In this document: positions 43,429-51,943 of the stretch, piece by piece
How the letters are laid out: each line of letters opens with the position of its first letter
Numbering within the stretch: the stretch's first letter is position 1
NCBI RefSeq assembly: GCF_013403245.1
Contig: NZ_JACBNQ010000014.1
Coordinates: forward strand, 1 to 64,000
Direction: 5' to 3'
Origin: Sedimentibacter hydroxybenzoicus DSM 7310
GTDB taxonomy: Bacteria > Bacillota > Clostridia > Tissierellales > Sedimentibacteraceae
Length of the DNA stretch: 64,000 bases
Translations under genes and position numbers: made by a program
The notes under the pieces: generated by a model
Seen by the model: only the letters and a program-made list of their open reading frames with translations
Told to the model about the DNA's origin: nothing
Databases searched by the model: none

Positions 43429-45195
43429 ATGGAAAAATTAATCAAAATATTAAGCAAGGAAGTAAGTGATGCTTTTGAAAAATGTGGATATGAAAGTTAT
43501 CTCGGCAGCCTGACAGTATCAGACCGTCCTGATTTATGCCAGTTTCAATGTAACGGAGCTCTTACAGCAGCTAAAAGATATAAAAAATCCCCTTTACAAA
43601 TTGCAAACGAGATTTTAAATGTACTTAAAGATAGCTGCAGCTTTAAGGATATTTCTTCCGCCGGTCCCGGCTTCATCAATTTAAACGTAAATGACAGTAT
43701 GTTAGCTGATTATTTAAATATGATGAACAGAGATGAAAAGTGCGGATGCGACAAAGCCAACAATATTTTAACGATTATCGTGGATTATGGCGGAGCTAAT
43801 GTTGCAAAGCCCCTGCATGTTGGGCATATACGAGCCGCAGTCATCGGAGAAGCAATAAAAAGAATCTCAAGATTTTTGGGGCACAACGTTATAGGTGATG
43901 TTCACTTAGGAGATTGGGGACTACAGATAGGAATGGTTATAACCGAGCTTAAGAGACGTATGCCCGGACTTCCCTACTTCGATGAAAATTATACTGGTGA
44001 ATATCCTACAGATGCCCCGTTCACAATAAGTGAGCTTGAAGAGATATACCCTACTGCGAGTGCTTTCGCCAAGAATAACGAAGATGCAATGGAAGAAGCA
44101 AGAAAAGCAACATTTGAGCTTCAGGCAGGAAGGAAAGGCTATGTGGCACTTTGGAGGCATATTTTAAATGGATCCGTAAAGGATTTGAAAAAGGTATACG
44201 GTTCTTTAAATGTAGAATTTGATTTGTGGCTCGGAGAAAGTGATTGCGAGAAATACATTGACGAAATGGTTAAATATCTGAAGGAGAACAACTATACTTA
44301 TGAGAGTCAGGGTGCATTAGTGGTTGACGTTGCCAAAGAAAGTGACTCCTCCGTAATACCTCCTGTCATGATATTAAAATCGGACGGGTCGTCATTGTAC
44401 AGTACGACAGACATTGCTACTATCTGGCAGAGAGTTGAGGACTATAATCCGGACATGATAATATATGTTGTTGATAAAAGACAGGATATGCATTTTGAAC
44501 AGGTTTTCAGATGTGTTAAAAAAACAGGGATTGCAAGCGAAAATCTGTCCTTGGAATTCATCGGATTCGGAACAATGAACGGAAAGGACGGCAAGCCTTT
44601 TAAAACCAGAGAAGGCGGTGTCATGAAGCTGCAGGATTTAATCGAAACTATACAAAGCAGTGTGCTTGATAAGCTTGATGCAAGCAAGGGATTCAGTGAA
44701 GAAGAAATGGGTGATGTTGCAAGAAGGGTCGGATTATCCGCATTGAAATACGGGGATTTATCCAATCAGGTCACAAAGGATTATGTCTTTGACATAGAAA
44801 AATTTTCTTCATTTGAAGGAAATACAGGTCCATATATTTTATACACCATTGTAAGAATTAAATCCATTTTGAACAAAGCATGCTCAAAAGAAAAATACTG
44901 CGGCTCTGATTTGATACAAAAACCATACAGTCAGTGCGAGCTGGATTTGATGCTGAAGCTTTCAAAGTTTAACGAAACTATAGAGTTCAGCTTTTTAACA
45001 AAAGCTCCAAACAAGCTGTGCGAATACATGTATGATTTATCCAATACCTTCAATAAATTTTACCACAGCAACAGAATTATAAGCGAAGAAAATCAAGAAA
45101 AGAAAAGCTCTTGGCTGTGCCTCAGCAGCCTGACAAAGAAAGTTTTAGAAACCTCCGTTGAACTGCTTGGAATCGAAGTTCCCGACAGAATGTGA
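43429..45195 (+). CDS. argS: Arginyl-tRNA synthetase
   Basis: The 588-residue class I synthetase has the N-terminal Add-1 domain, the HIGH-type motif in NVAKPLHVGHIRAAVIGEA (near 125) and the KMSK-like region GKPFKTREGGVM. A C-terminal DALR anticodon-binding domain follows (LSNTFNKFYHSNRI near the end). ArgRS commonly lacks a canonical KMSK. It is controlled by an arginine-specific T-box. RBS AAGGATG, ATG 43429. Confidence 0.95.
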   Translation: MEKLIKILSKEVSDAFEKCGYESYLGSLTVSDRPDLCQFQCNGALTAAKRYKKSPLQIANEILNVLKDSCSFKDISSAGPGFINLNVNDSMLADYLNMMNRDEKCGCDKANNILTIIVDYGGANVAKPLHVGHIRAAVIGEAIKRISRFLGHNVIGDVHLGDWGLQIGMVITELKRRMPGLPYFDENYTGEYPTDAPFTISELEEIYPTASAFAKNNEDAMEEARKATFELQAGRKGYVALWRHILNGSVKDLKKVYGSLNVEFDLWLGESDCEKYIDEMVKYLKENNYTYESQGALVVDVAKESDSSVIPPVMILKSDGSSLYSTTDIATIWQRVEDYNPDMIIYVVDKRQDMHFEQVFRCVKKTGIASENLSLEFIGFGTMNGKDGKPFKTREGGVMKLQDLIETIQSSVLDKLDASKGFSEEEMGDVARRVGLSALKYGDLSNQVTKDYVFDIEKFSSFEGNTGPYILYTIVRIKSILNKACSKEKYCGSDLIQKPYSQCELDLMLKLSKFNETIEFSFLTKAPNKLCEYMYDLSNTFNKFYHSNRIISEENQEKKSSWLCLSSLTKKVLETSVELLGIEVPDRM

Positions 45196-45229
45196 TAATA
45201 AAAAATATCTTTTGACTTTGCTTTGATTC

Positions 45230-45300
45230 ATTCCGTGGATGGACTTTAAGATACCTATAATCAATTTGTAAATTCAAACTCAAATATCCGTCCACGGAAT
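45230..45300. repeat. Inverted repeat with 14-bp arms
   Basis: ATTCCGTGGATGGA (45230-45243) and TCCGTCCACGGAAT (45287-45300) pair with one wobble around a 43-base AT-rich centre. It lies between argS and the yoeB stop and may act as a terminator or be a small mobile-element remnant. Confidence 0.5.
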
Positions 45301-45331
45301 TTCCATTACGTCTCTCCATTGATTCCAATGA

Positions 45332-45595
45332 TTAATTATCGTCATAATGAGATCGGCATTGAGCTATCTCAATCAGTCCATTGTTTATACGATAAACGAG
45401 TCTGTTTGTATCGTCAATACGACGACTCCACCATCCAGAAAAATCACCTTTTAATGGTTCTGGTTTTCCTATGCCATTATATCCATTTCGTGAAATGTCT
45501 TGTATTAAGAGGTTAATACGCTTCAATGTTTTTCGGTCTTGATTCTGCCAGTATAAATAATCTTCCCATGCATCATCCTGCCATAATTTATTCAT
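45332..45595 (-). CDS. YoeB-family mRNA interferase toxin
   Basis: The 87-residue protein aligns along nearly all of YoeB: WEDYLYWQNQDRKTLKRINLLI, GKPEPLKGDFSGWWSRRIDDTNRLVY and C-terminal CRSHYDD. The catalytic Glu, Arg and His-Tyr residues are present. It cleaves mRNA at the ribosomal A site. ATG 45595 is chosen because GAGG lies six bases upstream and the start overlaps the antitoxin stop. It pairs here with a RelB/DinJ-type antitoxin rather than the usual YefM. Confidence 0.9.
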   Translation of the reverse strand: MNKLWQDDAWEDYLYWQNQDRKTLKRINLLIQDISRNGYNGIGKPEPLKGDFSGWWSRRIDDTNRLVYRINNGLIEIAQCRSHYDDN

Positions 45596-45845
45596 ATTCA
45601 TCCTCAATCAATTCATGTATCTTACCTTTACCTGCTTCAAGATCCTCAATTGCTTTTCGAAGATGTCTCTGATTACTTTCGCTGTAAAACGGATCAATTT
45701 TCAACTCAAAAGGAATACCATTGCAACGAACTACCTGTTTTAAAAACATTGTAGTTGCGGCAGAAAGACTTATACCAAGCTCGGAAAATACTACTTCTGC
45801 CTGTTTTTTCAACGTATCATCAACACGAATATTTAAGTTTGCCAT
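45588..45845 (-). CDS. RelB/DinJ-family antitoxin
   Basis: The 85-residue protein has a ribbon-helix-helix N-terminus (ANLNIRVDDTLKKQAEVVFSELGISLSAATTMFLKQVV) typical of RelB/DinJ, and a C-terminal tail (about 50-85) that would wrap the toxin. It overlaps the toxin start by a few bases. A palindrome over the -35 region suggests autorepression. ATG 45845 follows GGGAG. Confidence 0.88.
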   Translation of the reverse strand: MANLNIRVDDTLKKQAEVVFSELGISLSAATTMFLKQVVRCNGIPFELKIDPFYSESNQRHLRKAIEDLEAGKGKIHELIEDEYE

Positions 45846-45867
45846 AATTTTCACTCCCTTCAAGTTA

Positions 45868-45911
45868 ATTGTAATGCAATTTTCGTAATATGTCAACACA
45901 AATTACGAAAA
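45868..45911 (-). promoter_or_regulatory. Promoter and palindromic operator of the toxin-antitoxin pair
   Basis: TTGACA (45891-45896) and TACAAT (45868-45873) are 17 bases apart on the minus strand. TTTTCGTAAT (45880-45889) and ATTACGAAAA (45902-45911) are exact inverted arms flanking the -35, the expected place for autorepression by the antitoxin. Confidence 0.75.
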
Positions 45912-46047
45912 ATCATAGAAATCCATTGAGCACGGTCTCCTTAGTCATTCTCGCATCAAATCAATTAAATTTCATTAAATATTTTAAGCACTGCGCCTAT
46001 TCTATCAATTCTCAGGTCTAATTTCCGTTTATAAGGAAGTTAAAATT

Positions 46048-47511
46048 TTAATCTTCTCTTGAAGATTCATATGTTGTGTAATGCTGCTTTTTTTTATCCG
46101 AAAACATATATGCCCCGCTTATGATTTTCTCATCGGTTCTTGCATATGGCAGATGAAGAGGTCCGGAATTATGCATATAGTTGAAGCTAGAAAATGTTAT
46201 ATAAAATTCAACTTCGTCGGGAATTTCATAACTGTAAAGCACATAACCTCGCTGATCCTTCGAACCAAAAGGATAGCTCAGCGTACCTGATACAGGTGTG
46301 GTATAAGATGATCCAAACATAGTATTTTGTATAACCTCTTCGCATACGAGATTTGGAAAATCTGCACCATATGAGATTCCGTCCTTGCTGTAAAACAAAC
46401 CGCTGCTGACGATTTTCTTGTTATTTACCTCATTTTCTCCTGAAATCAGAATGCCATCCTGCCATACAGGACTTCCGCCTTTCCACGCAAAGTATTGCAT
46501 GACATAAATCAGATTTTCAGGCATTTCGATGTAGATTGTAGTTACATCTAAATTATTCTTACCCGGTTCGTAGGTATAATTTATCGAAGTGTGATTTCCA
46601 TATGTGGTGCGGTGTTCAATCTCTTTTGGATCAAACATGAGAAGCTCACTGACTGATTCAATATTTACAGCATCAATTAATTTTTCAACATCCTCTTCAC
46701 TTAAGCGATTAAGAGCCTCAGTGGGAAATCCTGCATTGACAAGGCTATGCCTCATCGGAGTCATTTCCGGTAAATAAAATCTTTGGGGCTTTAATCTTAA
46801 ATGGTTGGAAAATATACTGCAGATTATGACAATCATAAGCGCGGTAACAAAATATGCTCGGCCAAAGGTTTCACTGTTAATTTTTACAGGTGCATTTGTC
46901 AACACATAGCCCGTATCATCCAACTCATTGCCTATTCTGAACAATGACCGTATAATCAATATATAGAATATTACCATAGGTATGAAGGATAACCAACTTT
47001 GGGACAGAGGTGACAGCGCTATGAAAAATGATGCTGCTGTCCATGCTGCAATCCGATAAAACGGATTATATTCAGGTACTTTGCCCGCCTTTTTATATGC
47101 TTCATTCAAAGCCGCCTGAGAAATCATAAACATAATTATTTGGAAAATAAACATTACAGTTCCTATAGGAATTGTAATGTAATCCAACATGTTCAGCGGT
47201 GTTGAAATCCATACAAGTCCTGCTAAATGTAAAATCAATCTGAATATTGAAAAAATATATACTGTTTTAAAATACCTGTTTTCATTCCTTAAGCTGCGAA
47301 ATCCCAGAAAAATCAAAGCTGTACCGATTGTTGGCAAAATATATTGAAGATATAAAAAGTTCAGATGCAGTGTTGTAAGAGAGAATCCCCATGCAATTGA
47401 ACCTATGGATTTGCTCCAAGGGTTTGTTTTGAGAATTTCGTATTCAGGAGGATCAAGGTGACTGAGGCTATCAATCATCTTGGCATCAAAATCAAGGTTG
47501 TTCTTATTCAT
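46048..47511 (-). CDS. Polytopic membrane protein, probable anti-sigma-type partner
   Basis: The 487-residue protein has an N-terminal cytosolic stretch, about six to seven hydrophobic segments (about 45-230), then a large extracytoplasmic domain (about 245-487) without recognised family. It overlaps the ECF sigma gene by four bases (ATGA), the typical arrangement of a sigma factor with its anti-sigma or regulatory partner. The N-terminal DSLSHLDPPEYEILKTNPWSK has an anti-sigma-like feel but no zinc-finger motif. Function is inferred from position. Confidence 0.6.
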   Translation of the reverse strand: MNKNNLDFDAKMIDSLSHLDPPEYEILKTNPWSKSIGSIAWGFSLTTLHLNFLYLQYILPTIGTALIFLGFRSLRNENRYFKTVYIFSIFRLILHLAGLVWISTPLNMLDYITIPIGTVMFIFQIIMFMISQAALNEAYKKAGKVPEYNPFYRIAAWTAASFFIALSPLSQSWLSFIPMVIFYILIIRSLFRIGNELDDTGYVLTNAPVKINSETFGRAYFVTALMIVIICSIFSNHLRLKPQRFYLPEMTPMRHSLVNAGFPTEALNRLSEEDVEKLIDAVNIESVSELLMFDPKEIEHRTTYGNHTSINYTYEPGKNNLDVTTIYIEMPENLIYVMQYFAWKGGSPVWQDGILISGENEVNNKKIVSSGLFYSKDGISYGADFPNLVCEEVIQNTMFGSSYTTPVSGTLSYPFGSKDQRGYVLYSYEIPDEVEFYITFSSFNYMHNSGPLHLPYARTDEKIISGAYMFSDKKKQHYTTYESSRED

Positions 47512-48050
47512 TGTATACCTCCTAATTTAGTTTGAAGCTTTTTGCGTATGCGATACAACTTTCCCTCAACAGAACGATTTGTCATGCCAAGCTCTGCGGC
47601 AATTTGAGAGGTCTGCTGAAGATAATAGTATTTACGGTAGAAAATATGCTGTTCATCAGACGAAAGGAAGGATATGGCACGCTTCAGTTCTTCTGCCTGT
47701 TCACGACGCAAAACATCGTCTTCAGGTGAAGAGTGCACGGCGTTTTCTTCGTTCAGCTCTTCATATCCAGTGTTTTTCCTGTGATAATTTAAAGCTGTAT
47801 TTCGTGCTATAACGGTGAGCCATGTGGAAAATTTACTCTTTTGAGCCGAATAACTTTCTATTGAATTCCAAACCTTCATGCATATATCACTTATGCACTC
47901 TTCCACATCATTTCTATTTTCTAAAATTCCTGACACTACATAGTGCATCAACCCCGAATATTTATCATGTAAAAGCTTCATACCTTCATCCGTCCGGGAT
48001 TTAATAAGCTCTATAACCTTATCGGAATCATTTTTGTTGGAATCACTCAT
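47508..48050 (-). CDS. ECF-type RNA polymerase sigma factor
   Basis: The 180-residue protein has region 2 (HYVVSGILENRNDVEECISDICMKVWNSIESY and FSTWLTVIARNTALNYHRK) and region 4 (SSDEQHIFYRKYYYLQQTSQIAAELGMTNRSVEGKLYRIRKK). No region 3 is present, as expected for an ECF sigma. ATG 48050 follows GGAGGTG; a longer frame to 48194 has no ribosome site. It is coupled by overlap to the membrane protein downstream. Confidence 0.9.
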   Translation of the reverse strand: MSDSNKNDSDKVIELIKSRTDEGMKLLHDKYSGLMHYVVSGILENRNDVEECISDICMKVWNSIESYSAQKSKFSTWLTVIARNTALNYHRKNTGYEELNEENAVHSSPEDDVLRREQAEELKRAISFLSSDEQHIFYRKYYYLQQTSQIAAELGMTNRSVEGKLYRIRKKLQTKLGGIQ

Positions 48051-48138
48051 AGGCACACCTCCTCGACCGTCTAATATATTATACACGTTAATTTGTAGAA
48101 TCCCACGGAATATTTTTATAATACATGTGCAATGAGAC

Positions 48139-48177
48139 TTTGGAGACGAAGAATTGAAACCAAAATGCGTCTCCAAA
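48139..48177. repeat. Palindrome upstream of the sigma gene
   Basis: TTTGGAGACG (48139-48148) and CGTCTCCAAA (48168-48177) form a 10-bp perfect stem with a 19-base loop about 90-125 bases upstream of the sigma start. It could be an operator or a hairpin of the sigma-operon leader. Confidence 0.45.
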
Positions 48178-48254
48178 ACGCACCCAAAATTCATAGAAGA
48201 ATTCTTTTGAAAAAATTATTGATATTAATTGTTTTATGGTATATCATGTATAAT

Positions 48255-48476
48255 AATATATTGCTGTGATGAGAAGCAGTAAGCATTCATGGACCAAAGA
48301 GAGGAATCATGCGGTGAGAGTTTCCGTCCCTCTGTATGCTGAACCCGTCTCGGAGCTTTTGGGAGTAGCAACCCAAACGGTGAAGCCGTTATTTTAAATG
48401 AGATGCTGCATTGCAGCAATTAGAGTGGTACCGTGGACAATTCCGCCTCTTTGTAAGAGGTGGATTTTATTTTTTG
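48255..48476 (+). promoter_or_regulatory. T-box leader of the proC-like gene
   Basis: Stem I elements (GATGAGAAGCAGTAAGCAT), AGCAT/ATGCT helix, then GAACCC with CCC (48344-48346) three bases after the helix, a proline codon. The T-box motif is AGAGTGGTACCGTGG (48422-48436) and the terminator hairpin CCGCCTC / GAGGTGG (48442-48464) with T-run follows. Proline control agrees with the encoded enzyme. Confidence 0.88.
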
Positions 48477-48495
48477 ATATTATAAGGAGGACTTT

Positions 48496-49341
48496 ATGAA
48501 AAAAGAAATAGGAATAATTGGAATAGGAAACGTAGGCTCTATGCTGTTACGCAAATTTACGGAGTTCAACATATTCAGAGAGGAAAATATTTGTGTGGCA
48601 AATCGCTCAGAGGAAAAATTAGAGAGCCTTTCAATAAAGTATCCTGACATAACCATCTGCAAAAACAACATCGAACTTACACAGAAATGCAAAAACATTT
48701 TGCTTTGTGTTGAACCCTTGAATTTACCGGATGTATTGATGGAAATTCAGCCATATACCGATTCTGAAGCATATCTGATGGTATCAACCTCCATGGTTGC
48801 CGTGGAGGATATACAAAAATTCCACGATGGAGGCATAACCATATTCATGCCAACACTGATATCAATGGTTAACGGCGGGGTGACACTTGCATATCACAAC
48901 AGCAGAGCAGACAATAATCAAAAGACATTCTTCCATAACTCCCTGAAGCAATTCAGCGAGGTAAAAATATTGGAAGAGTCTGATATCAATATATGCCAGA
49001 ACATGACGGCAAGCTTTCCGGGCTTTTTTGCAGAAATAATGCTGGAATTCGTCAAATCCGCATCTGTAAAAAGCCGAAATGTATCTGATGAAGAACTTGA
49101 GCATATGCTTTTAGTTTCCTTGCTTGGAGCATCAAGGCTGCTTTTGGAGAAAAATATGAGCTTTGAGGAAACCATAAATCGTGTATCAACCAAAGGCGGC
49201 ATCACATATGAAGGAGTGAAGGTTTTCGAGAAAAGTCTCCCTGATGTATTTTCTGAAGCATTGTGCGCATCCATGAGCCGTTACAAAGAAATAACAAAAA
49301 TTGCTTCCACGGATATCGACAAGCTGAAGTCACAGAAGTAA
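48496..49341 (+). CDS. Pyrroline-5-carboxylate reductase family protein (ProC/ComER-like)
   Basis: The 281-residue protein has a Rossmann fold (IGIIGIGNVGSMLLRKFTEF), the conserved NMTASFPGFFAE segment and the C-terminal STKGGITYEG, the ProC signature where canonical enzymes have TPGGxT. It resembles the ComER/ProC branch, more divergent than housekeeping ProC. The proline T-box in front supports a role in proline synthesis (final step, P5C to proline). RBS AAGGAGG. Confidence 0.82.
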   Translation: MKKEIGIIGIGNVGSMLLRKFTEFNIFREENICVANRSEEKLESLSIKYPDITICKNNIELTQKCKNILLCVEPLNLPDVLMEIQPYTDSEAYLMVSTSMVAVEDIQKFHDGGITIFMPTLISMVNGGVTLAYHNSRADNNQKTFFHNSLKQFSEVKILEESDINICQNMTASFPGFFAEIMLEFVKSASVKSRNVSDEELEHMLLVSLLGASRLLLEKNMSFEETINRVSTKGGITYEGVKVFEKSLPDVFSEALCASMSRYKEITKIASTDIDKLKSQK

Positions 49342-49347
49342 TACAAA

Positions 49348-49401
49348 GACCCAGAGGGGACGGTTCTCCTTGTCCTTGGGTCAATTCTCCCTCTGGAGTC
49401 C
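49348..49401. repeat. REP element B and hairpin between converging genes
   Basis: GACCCAGAGGGGACGGTTCT..TTGGGTC carries the REP signature, and CCAGAGGG pairs with CCCTCTGG (49390-49397). It lies between the proC-like gene and the GNAT gene that ends at 49402. Confidence 0.65.
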
Positions 49402-50166
49402 TTATTCCATGCACCATTCCGGCAATGAGCCTTTTATAGCCCACCACGAACTTACACTTTCACCGGAAAAGCCTAATTTTCTGTAAATACTTGCCGCATC
49501 GGGATTATCTGTATACAAGTAAATCAATGAATTATCATAATGCTGTATAATGTTGTTTACTACGGCCATTCCATATCCCTTACATCTCATTGAAGATGTT
49601 GTGTATACATCTGAAATGTAGACAACATTGCTATATTTTTCTGCCAGTGCCATACTGACAGGCTTTTTGAATTCATCATAAGCAAAAAACATTTTACTTC
49701 CCGAAGCTAATTGCTTATTCAAAAGCTTTACACCATACGTTTTGCCATTATCCTGCTCTATTGCCAGGCTGTATTCCCGCCCCTCAAGAGGAGGATTTAT
49801 AGTTTTTATTTCAGGTTTTTCAGCAATTTTATCTTCGATACTGTTTGCATCCAAAGTCATAAACTCCATGTCGAATTCTCTTATTGCATACCCATGATTT
49901 ATAAAATATGGCTTTAATATATCCAACTCTACCGATCCGAGGCGATTAAATATTTTAGGAACTATATTTCTCGAATCATAATATTCTTCTACTTCCATTA
50001 TTATTTCATCAATATTTTCATTTCTGTAAACAACTGCATAATTTGATGTGTAGCTTTCTTTATTTTCTGTATCACAAAGCATTCTACCCCATGATGTCAA
50101 TTTATGATCCAAATACGACATTGGGCTGTATTTTTCAAATTGAGTAATTTGTTCTGAATTTTTCAT
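49402..50166 (-). CDS. GNAT-family N-acetyltransferase
   Basis: The 254-residue protein has a variable N-terminal half and a C-terminal GNAT domain (about 130-245) with VYTTSSMRCKGYGMAVVNNII as the acetyl-CoA loop (RxxGxG/A region) and YTDNPDAASIYRKLGF at the end. Substrate unknown. Located next to a methyltransferase on the same strand, 43 bases apart. RBS AGGAGA. Confidence 0.82.
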   Translation of the reverse strand: MKNSEQITQFEKYSPMSYLDHKLTSWGRMLCDTENKESYTSNYAVVYRNENIDEIIMEVEEYYDSRNIVPKIFNRLGSVELDILKPYFINHGYAIREFDMEFMTLDANSIEDKIAEKPEIKTINPPLEGREYSLAIEQDNGKTYGVKLLNKQLASGSKMFFAYDEFKKPVSMALAEKYSNVVYISDVYTTSSMRCKGYGMAVVNNIIQHYDNSLIYLYTDNPDAASIYRKLGFSGESVSSWWAIKGSLPEWCME

Positions 50167-50209
50167 ATGTTTTTCTCCTGAAGATATGTCGTAATAAAAA
50201 CTATAAATT

Positions 50210-50848
50210 CTACTCTGATTTTATGTTTTCAACCACTAATACACCCGCGCAATGGGATATTTTATCATAATTACAGTAATATAAATCATTAAGACTATTC
50301 ATTATATTATTCGCGACAAAATAAAATTCATCATTATCCCAGTCTTCCTTATGCAGCTCCCTGCATTTATTTAATTCCTCACTTGTTTCAAAGGAAACGT
50401 CTCCTATTAATATTTTACCATTTGTATTTAATAATTTTGTGAGAGCCTTTATAAATTCAACTTTTGCTTCGTCAGACAAATGATGAATCGCATATGTACT
50501 TATTATATAATCATATTTATGGCCTGCTATCTCATTTGGCAGACCCTTCGAAAAATCCCAGTTTATTAATACGGCATCAGGCATTTTATCCTTTGCAATA
50601 TCTATCATACTGCTTGAAAAGTCAATTCCCGTAATACCGTAACCATCATTATATAATTGTGTTGTTAATACTCCGGTTCCAAATCCAATATCCAAAACAT
50701 TTGAACTACTGCTTTCTCTAACCTTGCTGTAAATATAATTTAACACACCCTTATATCCGGCAAATGGATATTCATTGTTTTCTTCACTCAGATTTACGCT
50801 TTTATCATAACCATCTGCCCACAAATCAAATCCTTTACTGTCTAACAT
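50210..50848 (-). CDS. Class I SAM-dependent methyltransferase
   Basis: The 212-residue protein has motif I VLDIGFGTGVLTTQL (about 48-62), motif II GIDFSSSMID and IISTYAIHHLSDEAK as a motif IV-like segment. It is in the ubiE/YodH-like class with no substrate evidence. It is upstream of the GNAT gene and downstream of a REP element. RBS GAGGAGA. Confidence 0.82.
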   Translation of the reverse strand: MLDSKGFDLWADGYDKSVNLSEENNEYPFAGYKGVLNYIYSKVRESSSSNVLDIGFGTGVLTTQLYNDGYGITGIDFSSSMIDIAKDKMPDAVLINWDFSKGLPNEIAGHKYDYIISTYAIHHLSDEAKVEFIKALTKLLNTNGKILIGDVSFETSEELNKCRELHKEDWDNDEFYFVANNIMNSLNDLYYCNYDKISHCAGVLVVENIKSE

Positions 50849-50876
50849 ATTCGTTTTCTCCTCTTCACTATACCTC

Positions 50877-50906
50877 GCCCCGGAGGGGACGGTTCTTTTT
50901 GGGTCA
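50877..50906 (+). repeat. REP element C, left of the RAYT gene
   Basis: CCCCGGAGGGGACGGTTCTTTTTGGGTCA is 3 bases from the end of the transposase gene. It is oriented with GGGGACGGTTCT on the plus strand, inverted relative to element D on the other side. Confidence 0.75.
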
Positions 50907-50909
50907 TTG

Positions 50910-51710
50910 TTAACTGTTTTTATTTAAAATTTTAAGTACTGTACCTTTGCTTATATTTGCTATTGCAGATATTTGTCTTGAAGATAGGTCAAATTCATAT
51001 TTTAAATAAATTACTGTTTTATTTCTTATATCACGATTTTCTCTCATTGATAAATCTTTAGAACATAATCCTTTTGGCAATAAAATATCGTTTAAGGCTT
51101 CTATAGCTTGTCTTTCTTTCTCTACTTTTAATTCTTCTTTTTCTATAAAATCTATAAACTTAATATCACAATCTAAATTACTAAAATTAATAAATTGTTT
51201 GATAGCCAACGATATGTTTTCAGAAAATAAATTTAGTACTTTATCAGTTACTAAGTCATTTCTTTTCTTGGTACTGATATAATCATTATAACTACTCCAT
51301 AGATATTTTTCCGGCGAACTTACTATACCTGCTTTTACCGGATTGTTATGGATATATCTTACAACTGCCAATAAATAATCATCATTGTCTACAATTTCAC
51401 TTTTAAATCTATCCTGAAACAGATGCCCCACTCGTTTATATCTTTTATTGAAATAATATACATAGCTAACATTAATTCTTTTCATTAATATTGCTATATT
51501 GTCATCTTCTTCATGTAATAATAAATGAACATGATTGTTCATTAAACAATAAGCATATATACGGATGTTTTCCTCAGAAGCTTTTTCAAACAGTGTCGAA
51601 ATAAAGCGTTTTCTATCTTCGTTATCCAAAAAAATTATTCTTTTATCATTGCCGCGTATCATAATATGATAAATACCTGTGTCGCTATGTACCCTTGCTT
51701 GTCTTGGCAT
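50910..51710 (-). CDS. REP-associated tyrosine transposase (RAYT, IS200-like Y1 domain)
   Basis: The 266-residue protein has the IS200/TnpA_REP fold: MPRQARVHSDTGIYHIMIRG at the N-terminus, the HUH metal motif NNHVHLLL (His 60, 62), and the Tyr region DDYLLAVVRYIHNNPVKAG (Tyr 112/119). A C-terminal helix-turn-helix (SSRQISAIANISKGTVLKIL) is unlike minimal IS200 proteins and typical of RAYTs. It is bracketed by inverted REP copies whose signature recurs elsewhere in the window. RBS AAGGAG. Confidence 0.9.
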   Translation of the reverse strand: MPRQARVHSDTGIYHIMIRGNDKRIIFLDNEDRKRFISTLFEKASEENIRIYAYCLMNNHVHLLLHEEDDNIAILMKRINVSYVYYFNKRYKRVGHLFQDRFKSEIVDNDDYLLAVVRYIHNNPVKAGIVSSPEKYLWSSYNDYISTKKRNDLVTDKVLNLFSENISLAIKQFINFSNLDCDIKFIDFIEKEELKVEKERQAIEALNDILLPKGLCSKDLSMRENRDIRNKTVIYLKYEFDLSSRQISAIANISKGTVLKILNKNS

Positions 51711-51887
51711 ATTACCACACTCCTTAAATTATCTTATATGTAACAAAAGGATTATGCCTTGCTATGATGAAATAATATAAATAACTATTGTTTCTATAAC
51801 AATATACTATAAAAATATACATGTCAATACGGACTTGTTAAATAGTGGAATTTGCAGTGTATGCGATTCACAAAATCAAGACTCTCG

Positions 51888-51942
51888 TTGGGTCATATGT
51901 GACCCAAGAAGAACCGTCCCCTCTGGGTCTCCCCTCTGGGTC
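51888..51942 (-). repeat. REP element D, right of the RAYT gene
   Basis: TTGGGTCATATGTGACCCAA is a perfect 20-base palindrome, followed by GAAGAACCGTCCCCTCTGGG and a second CCCCTCTGGGTC. It is the inverted counterpart of element C and forms a BIME-like array. Confidence 0.75.
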
Positions 51943-51943
51943 T

